Below are positions 1 to 8,847 of a stretch of DNA of 64,000 bases, piece after piece; within the stretch, counting starts at the first letter, position 1; each line of letters starts with the position of its first letter. The position numbers and the translations under genes are program-made. Under the pieces are notes generated by a model, which ran no database searches, had not been told where the DNA came from, and saw nothing but the letters and a program-made list of their open reading frames with translations. The stretch lies in contig SZPM01000014.1 of NCBI GenBank assembly GCA_030263715.1, positions 34,348-98,347 on the forward strand, written 5' to 3'. This DNA is from ATM1 sp003577165 (GTDB taxonomy: Bacteria > Armatimonadota > Fimbriimonadia > Fimbriimonadales > ATM1).

Positions 1-2
1 CG

Positions 3-917
3 GGAGCGAGCGTCACGGTCGGCGTCCGCTCCGGTGGCAAAGGAGCCCGCAGGGCAGAGCAAGACGGCTTTGTTTCAGTCGCGATGGAGAAGGCGTGCTT
101 TGCCGCGGAGGCCATCGCGCTTCTTGTGCCGGATTCTGTGCACAGCGAGGTCGTCGCATCCACCATCAACGAGGCGGCTCAGCCAGGCGCACGCGTCGTT
201 TTCGCCCACGGCTACTCGACTCACTATGGGGAAGCGAAGTTGCGCGAGGACCTGATGCCGATTCTTGTCGCGCCCAAGGCGATCGGCCCGGAACTGAGGA
301 ACCTCTACGTCGAGGGACGAGGCGCAGCTGCGCTGGTTTCGGCACCCGACGGACAGATGGACTTCGCGGTGCAGTACGCAAAGGCGCTCGGCTGTGGCCG
401 GGCGGCCATCATTGAGAGTTCATTCCGCGAGGAAACGGAAACGGACCTCTTTGGTGAGCAGGTCGTTCTGTGCGGGGGGATGCCCACGCTGGTCGCTGCG
501 GCATTTGAGACGCTCGTGAACGCGGGATACTCTCCCGAGGCTGCGTACTTTGAGTGCCTGTTCGAAGTGCAGCTCATTGCGAACATGATGACCGAGCGCG
601 GCATGGGCGGCATGTTCGAGCAGATCAGTGATACAGCGGCCTATGGCGCGATGCTCGCGGGCCCAGAAGTGATCAACCAAGGCTCTCGCGCGGCGATGGA
701 ACGCGCGCTCGAGAGGATTCGATCGGGCGAGTTTGCAAGCCTCTGGCGGGAGGAGAGGCGGAAGGGCCTCCCTTCGGTCAGGAAGTGGCTTGCAGAGAGG
801 TCCTGGGCACGCCTCGATGAGACTCATGCGAAGTTGACCGGAAGAGCGGAATCACCAACTTCCTCCGCCCCCTCCGCCGAACCCGCCTCCGGAGAATCCC
901 CCCCCGCCGAATCCTGA
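3..917 (+). CDS. ilvC: ketol-acid reductoisomerase, 5'-truncated by the window edge
   Basis: Catalyses the NADPH-dependent isomerisation and reduction of acetolactate or acetohydroxybutyrate in branched-chain amino-acid synthesis. The frame is open from base 3, which reads GASVTVGVRSGG, matching the Rossmann nucleotide-binding turn of class I enzymes, so the true start lies left of the window. Clear family blocks follow: ETETDLFGEQVVLCGG with the Mg-binding Asp/Glu, AGYSPEAAYFECLFE, and the ISDTAAYG segment. The last ~25 residues (Ser/Pro/Ala/Glu-rich) are not family-like. They are encoded opposite the Gly-rich tail of the convergent DUF2207 gene, with a 66-bp overlap. Function is secure; the odd tail is noted separately. 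Confidence 0.93.
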   Translation, partial: GASVTVGVRSGGKGARRAEQDGFVSVAMEKACFAAEAIALLVPDSVHSEVVASTINEAAQPGARVVFAHGYSTHYGEAKLREDLMPILVAPKAIGPELRNLYVEGRGAAALVSAPDGQMDFAVQYAKALGCGRAAIIESSFREETETDLFGEQVVLCGGMPTLVAAAFETLVNAGYSPEAAYFECLFEVQLIANMMTERGMGGMFEQISDTAAYGAMLAGPEVINQGSRAAMERALERIRSGEFASLWREERRKGLPSVRKWLAERSWARLDETHAKLTGRAESPTSSAPSAEPASGESPPAES

Positions 918-2669
918 GGAGCCTCCGCTGGCCCCGGAAGACCGAGGAGGAGTCACAGCGCTCGAGAAGTCCCGCGTCGCGCTGCTCAAAGCGTTCGAGA
1001 AGTACAGAGCGTTGAATTGGGATTGGTACGGGTCGTGATACCAACGAGGCGGCTCCACCAAGATTCCTTGAAACGCGCGCGCCCACTGCTCCACGAGACC
1101 GAACGCCACCGCGTGCGGCAGGAACTGCTCGAACATCAGAGCGTCGGGTTGCCTCTCCGATTTCCATTCGAGTTCCTGGCTCTCCGCTCGTCGGATGAAC
1201 TCTTCGAAGCCTCGAACGGCGGCGTGGGCCTTCGCACCCGACTTCGTGCGCCTCGGCATGATACGAGCGAACGCGATGACGATCACGACACCGACCGCGC
1301 CTCCGATGATCGCAGGAAACGGCTCCTTGTACGGAGAGAGAACCGTCGCGATTACTCCCAACAGTACAATCAGCCCGACTCCTGCAGCAATCCAGAGACC
1401 TCTCGCCTCCTGTGGTGAGCGAATGTAGTATCGGCGCTTGACGAGACTCCGATAGAGGGAGTTGGTTAGCGACTGGTAGTTCCCTCCAACGCGAGTTTTC
1501 AAGTTGGTCTCGGAGATCAGGTCGCCCTCCGAGCCGACGATCTTTGACAGCAAGTCGGTCTCGAAATCTGTCAGGTCCGTGCCCAGCGCCTTGCCCGTGC
1601 GCCGAAGACTAAATGGCCTGTTCTTCCATATCAGCCCGGTCTCTTCTCCGACCTCGATCTCGAGGTAGCCCTTGACGGCAAGACTGATGATGCCGGCAAC
1701 CACGTCGCGCCGGTCCACAGTTTCGTCGAGCAGCGCGCCCGCCTCCGGCCCGGTGATCCCGTCCGGCGGTTCGTAATGGACGACCATCGGTCCGCTGTCC
1801 GGGTCTCGCCCATACCTCAGCCAAACGATGAGGGTGAACAGAAGCACAGGCAGAGGAATGAGGAGTCCCAGGTTTGGGAGAAGCATGAGCATCAGCCACT
1901 GCGTCCATGTCGGCTTAGCGACGCTGTCCGCGGGGATGTTCAGCACGATCGTCATCCCCTCGGCCGGATCGAGCGGATCGAAGCGGTGGATGGAGACAGA
2001 AGACTTGGCCACCGAGAGCATCGTGGACGTTTGCCTTCCGGGTTGTCCCTCGACTGGCCCGATGGCCGTGTCGTTGAGAGTGCTTCCGTAGGGGCCGACG
2101 TAGACGCGAAGTCGCACGTGCGTTGCGTCCTTTGCGGCGGGGAACTCCACTTCGGCCGTCGCCTCGTCGATGACTGTGTCCCACTGGTCACCAGTCGCGT
2201 TCCAATAGAGTTCCGCATAAGGCTCCCAAGTGGTGTCGTCGTCGAACCAGTTGAGGGCGCCGAAGACCGAGTATTGGATCACATAGGTCAGCACGGTCCC
2301 GGGCGGGAGGTACACGTCCTCATCGCCGATGCGTATGTTGAGGTTCTCGCCCTCGCGCGTATCCAAGTGCGTGAGCGCGTTCCCGTATTCGTCGGTCACG
2401 GATTCGACAGTCAAGAAGATCTTGCGGACCGTCCCGGTCTTCGTCGGATACTCGACGGGAATGTTTCGGAAGATGCCGCGCCTGGACTGGTTGAATCGAA
2501 CGGTGATGCTCTCCGTTACCGCGATCTCGCCATCCTCATGGATCGCCATCTTCACGTGAAACTTCAGGATGCGGTACGGATAAGGGTCGAACGAAAGGTC
2601 AGGTTGGCCGACGACTCTACCGCCCAACAGAGCGGTCGCGAGCGCAACGAGCAGTATTCGCAGTTTCAT
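852..2669 (-). CDS. DUF2207 domain membrane protein
   Basis: A 605-residue exported membrane protein. An N-terminal signal-like helix (residues 1-22) precedes an extracytoplasmic DUF2207 domain (about 25-250, with the family-type phrase RGIFRNIPVEYP). A membrane helix follows near 265-290, then a cytoplasmic region, two further helices near 430-475, and a Gly/Ser-rich tail (FGGGGFSGGGFGGGGGGSW) typical of this family. The start ATG directly abuts the lemA stop, so the two genes form an operon. LemA plus DUF2207 is a recurrent pairing; its biochemical role is unknown. The 3' end overlaps ilvC by 66 bp tail to tail. Confidence 0.88.
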   Translation of the reverse strand: MKLRILLVALATALLGGRVVGQPDLSFDPYPYRILKFHVKMAIHEDGEIAVTESITVRFNQSRRGIFRNIPVEYPTKTGTVRKIFLTVESVTDEYGNALTHLDTREGENLNIRIGDEDVYLPPGTVLTYVIQYSVFGALNWFDDDTTWEPYAELYWNATGDQWDTVIDEATAEVEFPAAKDATHVRLRVYVGPYGSTLNDTAIGPVEGQPGRQTSTMLSVAKSSVSIHRFDPLDPAEGMTIVLNIPADSVAKPTWTQWLMLMLLPNLGLLIPLPVLLFTLIVWLRYGRDPDSGPMVVHYEPPDGITGPEAGALLDETVDRRDVVAGIISLAVKGYLEIEVGEETGLIWKNRPFSLRRTGKALGTDLTDFETDLLSKIVGSEGDLISETNLKTRVGGNYQSLTNSLYRSLVKRRYYIRSPQEARGLWIAAGVGLIVLLGVIATVLSPYKEPFPAIIGGAVGVVIVIAFARIMPRRTKSGAKAHAAVRGFEEFIRRAESQELEWKSERQPDALMFEQFLPHAVAFGLVEQWARAFQGILVEPPRWYHDPYQSQFNALYFSNALSSATRDFSSAVTPPRSSGASGGSSGFGGGGFSGGGFGGGGGGSW

Positions 2670-3224
2670 CTATCCCAACCCGATCTGGGGAGCGTTTCGC
2701 TCCGCGTTGTCCTCGATGCTAAAGAACTCGGCTGGCCGAAAGCCCCCGAGCGCCGCCACGAGGCCGCTCGGAAATGAGTGAATCATCGTGTTGTAGTCTC
2801 GGACGGCGGCGTTGTAATACCGACGTGCGTTCGCGACGAGCCCCTCGGTGTCCGTGAGTTCCTCCTGGAGTTTCAGGAAGTTCGCACTCGCCTTCAGTTC
2901 GGGGTACTGCTCCGCGATCGCGAGGATCGAGATGAGCCGGCCCTCGAGGTCGCCCACCGCCTTCGCCCTCTGTCCCGGCGGGAGGGAACTGTCCGCCACC
3001 CCGGAGCGCATTCGCGTCACAGCCTCCAGGGTGTCGCGTTCAAAGCCTGAGTAGCCCTTCGTCGTCTCGACCAGGGCGGGGATGAGGTCGGCTCGCCTCT
3101 TGAGATACACGTCGATGTCCGACCAGGCGGTTCGAACCGTGTTTCGCATCTTGGCAAGGGAGTTGTAGACGGCGGCGAACCCGACTGCGACTACGACCAG
3201 AATGAGGCTGACGACGATAAGCAA
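2670..3224 (-). CDS. lemA: LemA family protein
   Basis: A 184-residue single-pass membrane protein. A short N-terminal helix (LLIVVSLILVVVAVGFAAVY) is followed by the coiled LemA domain with the family phrases YLKRRADLIPALVETTKGY and TEGLVANARRYYNAAVRDYN. I chose the TTG start at 3224 because GGAGGG lies 7 nt upstream; the longer frame back to 3371 adds 49 non-family residues. Ends with FFSIEDNAERNAPQIGLG, the usual LemA C-terminus. First gene of an operon with the DUF2207 gene. LemA proteins are conserved and of uncertain function, often linked to membrane or envelope modules. Confidence 0.9.
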   Translation of the reverse strand: MLIVVSLILVVVAVGFAAVYNSLAKMRNTVRTAWSDIDVYLKRRADLIPALVETTKGYSGFERDTLEAVTRMRSGVADSSLPPGQRAKAVGDLEGRLISILAIAEQYPELKASANFLKLQEELTDTEGLVANARRYYNAAVRDYNTMIHSFPSGLVAALGGFRPAEFFSIEDNAERNAPQIGLG

Positions 3225-3366
3225 GTGAAAACCCTCCGAGAATTGCTGGGCCTGAGCCAGGCTTCGAACCAAGCATACACCCGTACGGCTAACGGCCCCA
3301 GCCCGTTGCCCCGGCCTGGCCGCCTGGGAAGGAAACGGGCGAATCCGCAGGCGCCCCTCGGACGTG

Positions 3367-3372
3367 TACAAT
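3367..3372 (+). promoter_or_regulatory. probable -10 element upstream of the thioredoxin-fusion gene
   Basis: TACAAT sits about 45 bp before the ATG at 3416, in the divergent gap between lemA and the selenoprotein candidate. A strong ribosome site (AGGAGGAG) lies at 3404-3411. No clear -35 box is visible. Confidence 0.4.
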
Positions 3373-3415
3373 ATACGGTGCCGAATCTGTCGGCCGACAC
3401 ACGTAGGAGGAGCAA

Positions 3416-4399
3416 ATGACTACGATTCTCGCGGCGGTGGTCGCGCTCGCTGGCGTTCAGGGCGCCACGGCGCCGGACCTGCTCGCCAAGCACGTTGCCT
3501 CTCTACAGAAGGCGAAGGCCCTGTCTGTAGACTTCACCGTGCGAAAGATCCCAGCCGCTGAACAGCACTACAGTCTTAAGTTCAGCCGAGACGGGATGAT
3601 TCGCATCGAAACTCCCGCAAGCGTCCTCGTCACGGACGGCAAGACGATCTGGGAGTATTTCGCCGATTCGAATGAATACACCGAGCGTCCCGGCGGCGTC
3701 AAAGACGTCCTCGACAGGCTGTCGAAGGACGACGTCGCTGCTTGGGCTGCTTTCTTCATCGCCGACCAATTCAAGTCCGCGAAGAACGTCACCCTCGGAG
3801 CGAAGCGAAACGTCTCAGGAGTCGCTACATCCGAAGTGAAGTTCACCGCAGACGCGAAGGGGAAGACGGTGTCGCTCTACATCGACACCAAGACCGGGTT
3901 GGCGCGGGCGGCTTCGTTCAGCATTCCTGGTGCGAACGGACCGCAAGAAGTGCTCGTTCTCTCGAAGGACCTCCAAGTGGATGGTTCGTTCGCCGAAGGA
4001 GCCTTCACCTTCAACGCGCCCGCAGGGGCGAAGAAGGTGGAGTACTCACCGGCGGAAGCGGGCAAGTGGTACGAGAGCCTGGAGGAGGGGCTCAAAGTCG
4101 CGAAGGCTACGAACCGCATGGTGTTCGTGGACTTCGGGGCCGTGTGGTGAGGGTTCTGTCAGAAGTACATCCGTGAGGTGTTCCCGACTCCAGAATTCCA
4201 AGCCTATTCAAAGTACTACGTGTTCGTCCATATCGACACCGACAGTCAGCCCGGGCTCGCCCAACAGTTTGGAGTGAGCGGCATCCCCGACCTTCGCTTC
4301 CTCAAGAATGATGGAACCGAAGTGCACAAAGTCGTGGGATACAAGGGCATGGCGCTCCTCCAGGATATGGAATACGCCCGGAAGTTGGGCGAGAAATAG
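3416..4399 (+). CDS. LolA/DUF2092-like domain fused to thioredoxin fold with in-frame UGA (candidate selenoprotein, UxxC)
   Basis: 328 codons if the TGA at 4148-4150 (codon 245) is read through. Residues 1-18 form a signal peptide and residues ~20-215 a LolA/DUF2092-like outer-membrane-lipoprotein-carrier fold (LKFSRDGMIRIETPASVLVTDGKTIW style). Residues ~225-327 form a thioredoxin-like domain. The redox site reads VDFGAVW-[UGA]-GFCQKY, where the family has WCxxC. After the UGA the frame continues with thioredoxin sequence (VFVHIDTDSQPGLAQQFGVSG, then IPDLRFLKNDGTEV with the cis-Pro) to TAG. The UGA therefore falls exactly at the N-terminal redox cysteine. The ATG has AGGAGGAG 4 nt upstream. 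Likely a periplasmic redox protein. The alternative is a 244-residue truncated protein or pseudogene. Confidence 0.82.
4167..4181 (+). promoter_or_regulatory. possible bacterial SECIS hairpin (weak)
   Basis: Five base pairs (ACATC with GGTGT, including one U-G) close a 5-nt loop CGTGA whose second base is G. The loop G is 22 nt after the UGA. Outer GGG (4151-4153) and CCC (4183-4185) could add a basal stem. Placement suits bacterial SECIS rules, but the helix is weak. Confidence 0.35.
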
Positions 4400-4409
4400 T
4401 CGTTCGGCT

Positions 4410-4454
4410 GCCGATGAACTGGGCACGGGGTGACTCGCGCCCAGTTCGGCTTTT
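4410..4454 (+). terminator. rho-independent terminator after the first UGA-containing gene
   Basis: GAACTGGGC (4416-4424) pairs with GCCCAGTTC (4439-4447), extended by GCC/GGC across a 3-nt bulge, and is followed by TTTT. It lies 10 bp after the TAG at 4397-4399. This supports transcription running through the UGA to that stop. Confidence 0.75.
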
Positions 4455-4493
4455 AAGATGCGCCTCAGAACGTAGAGTAGAGTAGCGAAGTCA

Positions 4494-5438
4494 GTGGATC
4501 GCATCATCCTTGCCGCACCGAGAGGCTTCTGCGCCGGCGTCGCCTACGCAATTGAAGTCGTAGACCTTGCGCTCAGGGCGCACGGCGCCCCGATCTACGT
4601 TCGTCACGCCATCGTGCACAACGAGCACGTCGTTCGCAGTTTCGAGAAGCGCGGCGTGGTTTTCGTCGAGGACGTGTCGGAGATCCCGGAAGGAGCGACC
4701 GTCGTCTTCAGCGCGCACGGAGTCAGCCCTCAGGTCCGAAGCGAAGCCGAGGCGCGAAGGCTGAGAGTGATAGACGCCACTTGTCCTCTCGTCACGAAAG
4801 TGCACCGGGAGGCCTCCCGATACGCATCGCAAGGCTACGCCATGCTTTACATCGGTCACCGCGGACACGTCGAAGCGGAGGGAACGATGGGCGAAGCGCC
4901 CGATCGAATGTTCCTCGTCGACAATGAAGCGGAGGCGGAGAACGTCGCCGTTCCCGAAGGCAAACTTGCAGTGCTGACGCAAACGACGCTCAGCGTGGAT
5001 GAAGTCAATCGAATCATGGACAGACTTCGCGCGCGGTTTCCCCATCTCGAGACACCCCAGAAGGAAGACATCTGTTACGCGACAACGAATCGCCAGCATG
5101 CAGTTAAGGAACTTGCGAAGCGCTGCGATTTAGTGCTCGTCGTCGGAAGCAAGACCAGCAGCAATTCGAACCGCTTGAAGGAGGTTGCCGAATCCTGTGG
5201 CTCTCAAGCGCACCTGTTGCTGGAACCGTCCGAGGTCCAACCCTCCTGGAAGCATGACTACCCCGTGGTGGGAGTTACGAGCGGAGCTTCGACGCCGGAA
5301 GATTCGGTGGAGGCGATCGTTGGTGAACTGCTGGCCGGAAACGAAGGCGCGACCGTGGAGGTCTTGGAGACGATTCGGGAGGAGATGACTTTCATACCGC
5401 CGCGAGACCTTCTTGCGCAGGCAACGCGCGCTACCTGA
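4494..5438 (+). CDS. ispH: 4-hydroxy-3-methylbut-2-enyl diphosphate reductase
   Basis: Last step of the MEP pathway: reduces HMBPP to IPP and DMAPP using a [4Fe-4S] cluster. The three cluster cysteines are visible at residues 13 (GFCAG), 97 (DATCPLV) and 193 (DICYATTNRQ). The substrate-binding histidines are at 42 (IVHNEHV), 75 (SAHG) and 125 (GHRGHVEAEG). Length (314 residues) is normal. GTG start. Its last 8 bp overlap the convergent gene. With ispE at 61.3 kb it shows that the organism makes isoprenoids by the MEP route. Confidence 0.96.
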   Translation: MDRIILAAPRGFCAGVAYAIEVVDLALRAHGAPIYVRHAIVHNEHVVRSFEKRGVVFVEDVSEIPEGATVVFSAHGVSPQVRSEAEARRLRVIDATCPLVTKVHREASRYASQGYAMLYIGHRGHVEAEGTMGEAPDRMFLVDNEAEAENVAVPEGKLAVLTQTTLSVDEVNRIMDRLRARFPHLETPQKEDICYATTNRQHAVKELAKRCDLVLVVGSKTSSNSNRLKEVAESCGSQAHLLLEPSEVQPSWKHDYPVVGVTSGASTPEDSVEAIVGELLAGNEGATVEVLETIREEMTFIPPRDLLAQATRAT

Positions 5439-7275
5439 TCGCCGCCGGCGTTCTGCAGCGAATTAGCGCGAGGGACGCCCCGGTCCACAAGCGCTCTGCG
5501 CCCGGAATCTCCAGGAACTCCTCCAGCGGCGCGATGCCGACGGCTGAGGCGAACTCGCCGATCGGGATGACCGCGTAGGCGTCGACCTCATTCACGATCT
5601 TAGAATCGCCCTCCTCAGCGCTCACTCGCGGCGCAGCCTCCGCGAGGAACCTCACTCTCGACTCCGTGGTCGCGCTTCGCTGAAGGTAGAACTCCTCCAC
5701 GAGGCGGGAGTATTTCTCTGAGTATTTCGGCGTCTCGCTCCAGTGGCCTGCGTACACCTTCATCCCCCCCCACCCGGCCAGGTACGGATTCAAGTCATTG
5801 ATCGCCAAGGCGTATTCGTCTTCCGCAACCCTCGCGGCCGCACCTGGAAACGCGAGTGCGAACATGCCCGGTTCTGCTCCTTCTCCGATGCGTCGGAGCA
5901 CCTCCTCTTCGTCCGGAGCAAGATACACGACGTGGCGTGTCGTATTCGACAGGTTGTTTCGAATCTCGAAGAGTTCCTTTCGAATCCAGAGAATGCTCGA
6001 CAGGCTCAGAATCGCGACGGCTCCAACGGGAACGAATCTGGAGGAAGCCCATCGTCGCGTCACTTCTGAGAGGGCAAGGCCGGCAGAGATGCAGATCGGG
6101 ATCTGCAGCCCCATCGCCAACTTCCTCTGAAACAGCCCCGGAGCGTAAATCACGACGAGGCCAAGCGCCATCCACGCATATAGAAGGGAGCGAGCAGGCG
6201 AGTCCGTCTTGCAGAACCAGCACGAGGCGCACATGGCGAGAAACAGAACAGCCCAGGCTTCCAACTGCAGCGGCAATCTGTTTGGCTCTGGGCTTGACGT
6301 GAGCACGAAGAGCACAACGCATAGGAGCGCGATTCCCGACGCCAGTACCACGTTGTAAGACCTGCAGGCCAATCGCTCGCGACCCCAGTGGAGAAGCGAG
6401 AGCGCCAGGAGGGGAGCGTATCCGAGCAGCACCCAAAGAAACTTCGGCGAAGGGGTGAATGTGGCGGCTCGCTCCGCGAACACAGGGTCAACGGACAGCA
6501 CATAGAGGTGCCACGCCAGCGAGGGCAATGCTCCGAATGCGATCACAACGCAGCGAAGGGCCCAGATCCCGATCGCGGTGCGCGAGGAGATGCAACTCAC
6601 GACGAACCCCACTGAGACGAGACCGACGGTGAGCATATCGTAGGTGTGAACGTTCGTCAAGAACAGGGCGGCCAGGGCGCCCGGCAGCACGGGCTTCCAC
6701 GACTCACGCGAATCGAGAATCGCGTTCCACACCACGAGCATCAGCCACAAACTCACGCAGAACAGTCCGTTGGTGAGAATTGAAGGAAACGTGAAGGCCT
6801 CCGGCTGCCACACGTCGATGGGAGAGTCCACTCCGTACTGCCTGAACACCGCCCACCCAACTCCGGCGCCGAAAAGACAGAGACCGTAGGTGACCGACTT
6901 AGCGCGCAGGTCTGCGCTGTACCGGCCGATCGTTCGCCAAAGCAGCCCACAGAACAGTAGGGCGAACAGGATCCGGCCCACGTGCATCGCGACGGGAATT
7001 CCGGTCACGCGACTGAGGTTGCCGAGCGCCCAAAAGTAAGCGTGGAATGTGAGTCCAGACTGATCGTCGGTCGTGAAGCGGTTTTCGAAGAGCAGCCGAC
7101 CCTCCTGCGCCTGCTTCATCCACGCCGCGTAGACGGCATGATCGTCGAGGTTCGTCTGGACGCCGAAGTAAAGCCCCCCCTCCGGCTTGGATGCGATCCC
7201 GACGAGCACGGGAACGCAGGAGAGGACGACAGCAAGCAGAGTGAGCGACCAAAACGCCCTCCGCTCCGACGACAT
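5431..7275 (-). CDS. large polytopic membrane protein, possible GT-C-type glycosyltransferase
   Basis: 614 residues with an N-terminal helix followed by about ten further hydrophobic segments and a soluble C-terminal ~150 residues. The first periplasmic loop holds an acidic pair (TNLDDHAVYAAWMKQA) in the position where GT-C glycosyltransferases carry catalytic Asp residues; that is my only functional hint. Its ATG overlaps the TAA of the upstream lipoprotein gene by 1 bp (TAATG), so it is the last gene of a six-gene operon starting at 11462. Specific function unknown. Confidence 0.7.
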   Translation of the reverse strand: MSSERRAFWSLTLLAVVLSCVPVLVGIASKPEGGLYFGVQTNLDDHAVYAAWMKQAQEGRLLFENRFTTDDQSGLTFHAYFWALGNLSRVTGIPVAMHVGRILFALLFCGLLWRTIGRYSADLRAKSVTYGLCLFGAGVGWAVFRQYGVDSPIDVWQPEAFTFPSILTNGLFCVSLWLMLVVWNAILDSRESWKPVLPGALAALFLTNVHTYDMLTVGLVSVGFVVSCISSRTAIGIWALRCVVIAFGALPSLAWHLYVLSVDPVFAERAATFTPSPKFLWVLLGYAPLLALSLLHWGRERLACRSYNVVLASGIALLCVVLFVLTSSPEPNRLPLQLEAWAVLFLAMCASCWFCKTDSPARSLLYAWMALGLVVIYAPGLFQRKLAMGLQIPICISAGLALSEVTRRWASSRFVPVGAVAILSLSSILWIRKELFEIRNNLSNTTRHVVYLAPDEEEVLRRIGEGAEPGMFALAFPGAAARVAEDEYALAINDLNPYLAGWGGMKVYAGHWSETPKYSEKYSRLVEEFYLQRSATTESRVRFLAEAAPRVSAEEGDSKIVNEVDAYAVIPIGEFASAVGIAPLEEFLEIPGAERLWTGASLALIRCRTPAAIR

Positions 7276-7691
7276 TACTTGCCCTTAGGCTTCGGAGGCT
7301 CTTTGCCCATCTGCTCGTAAATGTCGAGGATCAGTTGGCGGTTGACCTTGGCCTCGCCGTTCTTCGGATCGATCGCGAGCGCCTCATCGTAGAGTTCGAG
7401 GGCGCGCGGGTACTTGTCCTTCGGCGCGCCGTCGCCGCTCATGACGGCCGTCGCATAACTGACGGTCGCTTGCACGTACTCGACCTTCAGTTTCTCGTCC
7501 TGGCTTTTGGCCGCATACGCGGCTTTCGCCTTCTCGTATGCGGATTTGAGCTGCGACTCGGAGCCTCCGGGCGATGGTTCGGCGGCCGTCGCTGTTTTGC
7601 CAGCCTCCTTTGCTTGGGAAGGGTCGGCGGACTTCTCTCCGCAGCCGACGATAACTGCGAGCAGGAACGAGAGCACGAGCAGTGTGCGCAT
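7275..7691 (-). CDS. small lipoprotein with TPR-like repeat
   Basis: 138 residues. Signal peptide with lipobox LAVIVGC (Cys17), a Ser/Ala/Pro linker, then a helical region with one recognisable TPR-type unit (RALELYDEALAIDPKNGEAKVNRQLILD). Ends in a Pro/Lys tail. Sits between the DUF4350 gene (7-bp gap) and the large membrane protein (1-bp overlap). Probably an envelope scaffold; function not identifiable. Confidence 0.75.
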   Translation of the reverse strand: MRTLLVLSFLLAVIVGCGEKSADPSQAKEAGKTATAAEPSPGGSESQLKSAYEKAKAAYAAKSQDEKLKVEYVQATVSYATAVMSGDGAPKDKYPRALELYDEALAIDPKNGEAKVNRQLILDIYEQMGKEPPKPKGK

Positions 7692-7698
7692 GGGCGGA

Positions 7699-8847
7699 TT
7701 ATGCTCTGTGGTCTGAGTCGAATTGGGGCGCCAGGGCCCTAAGCTTCTTGAGATGCGCGAGCGCCTCGCGGCGGCCCGGCCTACCCTTGGCGGCTGCAGC
7801 GATCGCGCGAATCTCTCGGCCCGCGTCTCCCGGAATTCGCTCCAGCCGCTCTTCGAAGGTGAGAGACGCTGAGAGGTTCAACTTCCTCGCGGCCTTGCGA
7901 ACGAGAAGTCTCAATTCTGTGTCGAGCAGGATCTCCGTCGCGTGTCCGCGCATCAAAGCGTTGCCGAGCGCGCTGACGAAGTCGCCCGTTCCGGGTCGCA
8001 CGGGACGGTCTGTGGGCGGAAGCCCGAAGCGGAGGTTTACGCCGATCGCGATGAGGAAGAAGACGAAGACGAGCTGCAACATGAACGCCGATGCGGCTGG
8101 CCCGAGTCGCGTGTACACATTGTCCGGCGCCGCAACACCGTAGCGATACTCCGGCAGTCCGAGAGCGGTTCCTTCGGGGAGTTGCGCCTTAATGAGCGAG
8201 ACGAGCAGTTCGGCGTTATCGGCATTGCCCAAGAGCGAATTCAGGAAGATCGATCCTTCCCAGACGTTGATGATCGTCTGCCCTTCGCTCAGTGATATCC
8301 TTACGAGCGGATCGTCCGACGTCGAGCGAACTGCGATGATGTCGGGGTCCCCCGGTTCTTCGGTCCACGCGTTCGGCAGCCAGCCGGGCCCCGGGGTCTC
8401 CATGTCTGGATCCCAAGGAACATCCAACTCCCGCACTTTCTCGAACGCGGGAAACATGGCCTTGACTTGCACCTTTTGACGATAGCGCCCGGTCCCGCTC
8501 GGAACCTCTTCACCCACCATCGCAACCAGCAGAACGGGCACATCATCGAACTCGCTGCTCTGCTCCATGTTCATGCTCAAGATGTCCCACCACGTCGGGG
8601 CGCCTTGGAACAAGAGGACCATGCCGATGTTGTCCTCGGGCCGTATGATGGGGCGATAAAGGCGTTTCACTTCGACGCCCGCTTCCGCCAGCAACGCCGC
8701 GAGCGCGCTCGCCCCCCCGGGCTCCGAGGAAAGGCTCGTTGGACGCACCGAGTAGTCGTTGCGGGTGAACCGCGCAACCATGAAGCAAACGACGCCGAAC
8801 ACGCCTAATGCGAGCAGGAACGTCCAGAAGAACCCTCGCCTTCTCAC
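7699..8847 (-). CDS. DUF4350 domain-containing membrane protein
   Basis: 382 residues. N-terminal membrane helix (about 8-28), then an extracytoplasmic DUF4350 domain beginning with a characteristic motif (LSSEPGGASALAALLAEAGVEVKRL). A second helix lies near 255-280 and a basic cytoplasmic tail follows. The start overlaps the DUF4129 stop by 4 bp, indicating translational coupling. In many bacteria DUF4350 and DUF4129 proteins occur with a MoxR ATPase and a DUF58 protein; neither is in this operon. Confidence 0.85.
   Translation of the reverse strand: MRRRGFFWTFLLALGVFGVVCFMVARFTRNDYSVRPTSLSSEPGGASALAALLAEAGVEVKRLYRPIIRPEDNIGMVLLFQGAPTWWDILSMNMEQSSEFDDVPVLLVAMVGEEVPSGTGRYRQKVQVKAMFPAFEKVRELDVPWDPDMETPGPGWLPNAWTEEPGDPDIIAVRSTSDDPLVRISLSEGQTIINVWEGSIFLNSLLGNADNAELLVSLIKAQLPEGTALGLPEYRYGVAAPDNVYTRLGPAASAFMLQLVFVFFLIAIGVNLRFGLPPTDRPVRPGTGDFVSALGNALMRGHATEILLDTELRLLVRKAARKLNLSASLTFEERLERIPGDAGREIRAIAAAAKGRPGRREALAHLKKLRALAPQFDSDHRA

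Noticed and set aside
34..415. Short Arg-rich frames overlapping the window start
   Set aside because: They overlap ilvC in other frames and have typical high-GC shadow composition.
3416..4399. UGA reassigned to tryptophan or glycine genome-wide
   Set aside because: UGA terminates many intact genes here (ilvC, ispH, guaA, mqnD-neighbour genes, ispE), at normal family lengths.
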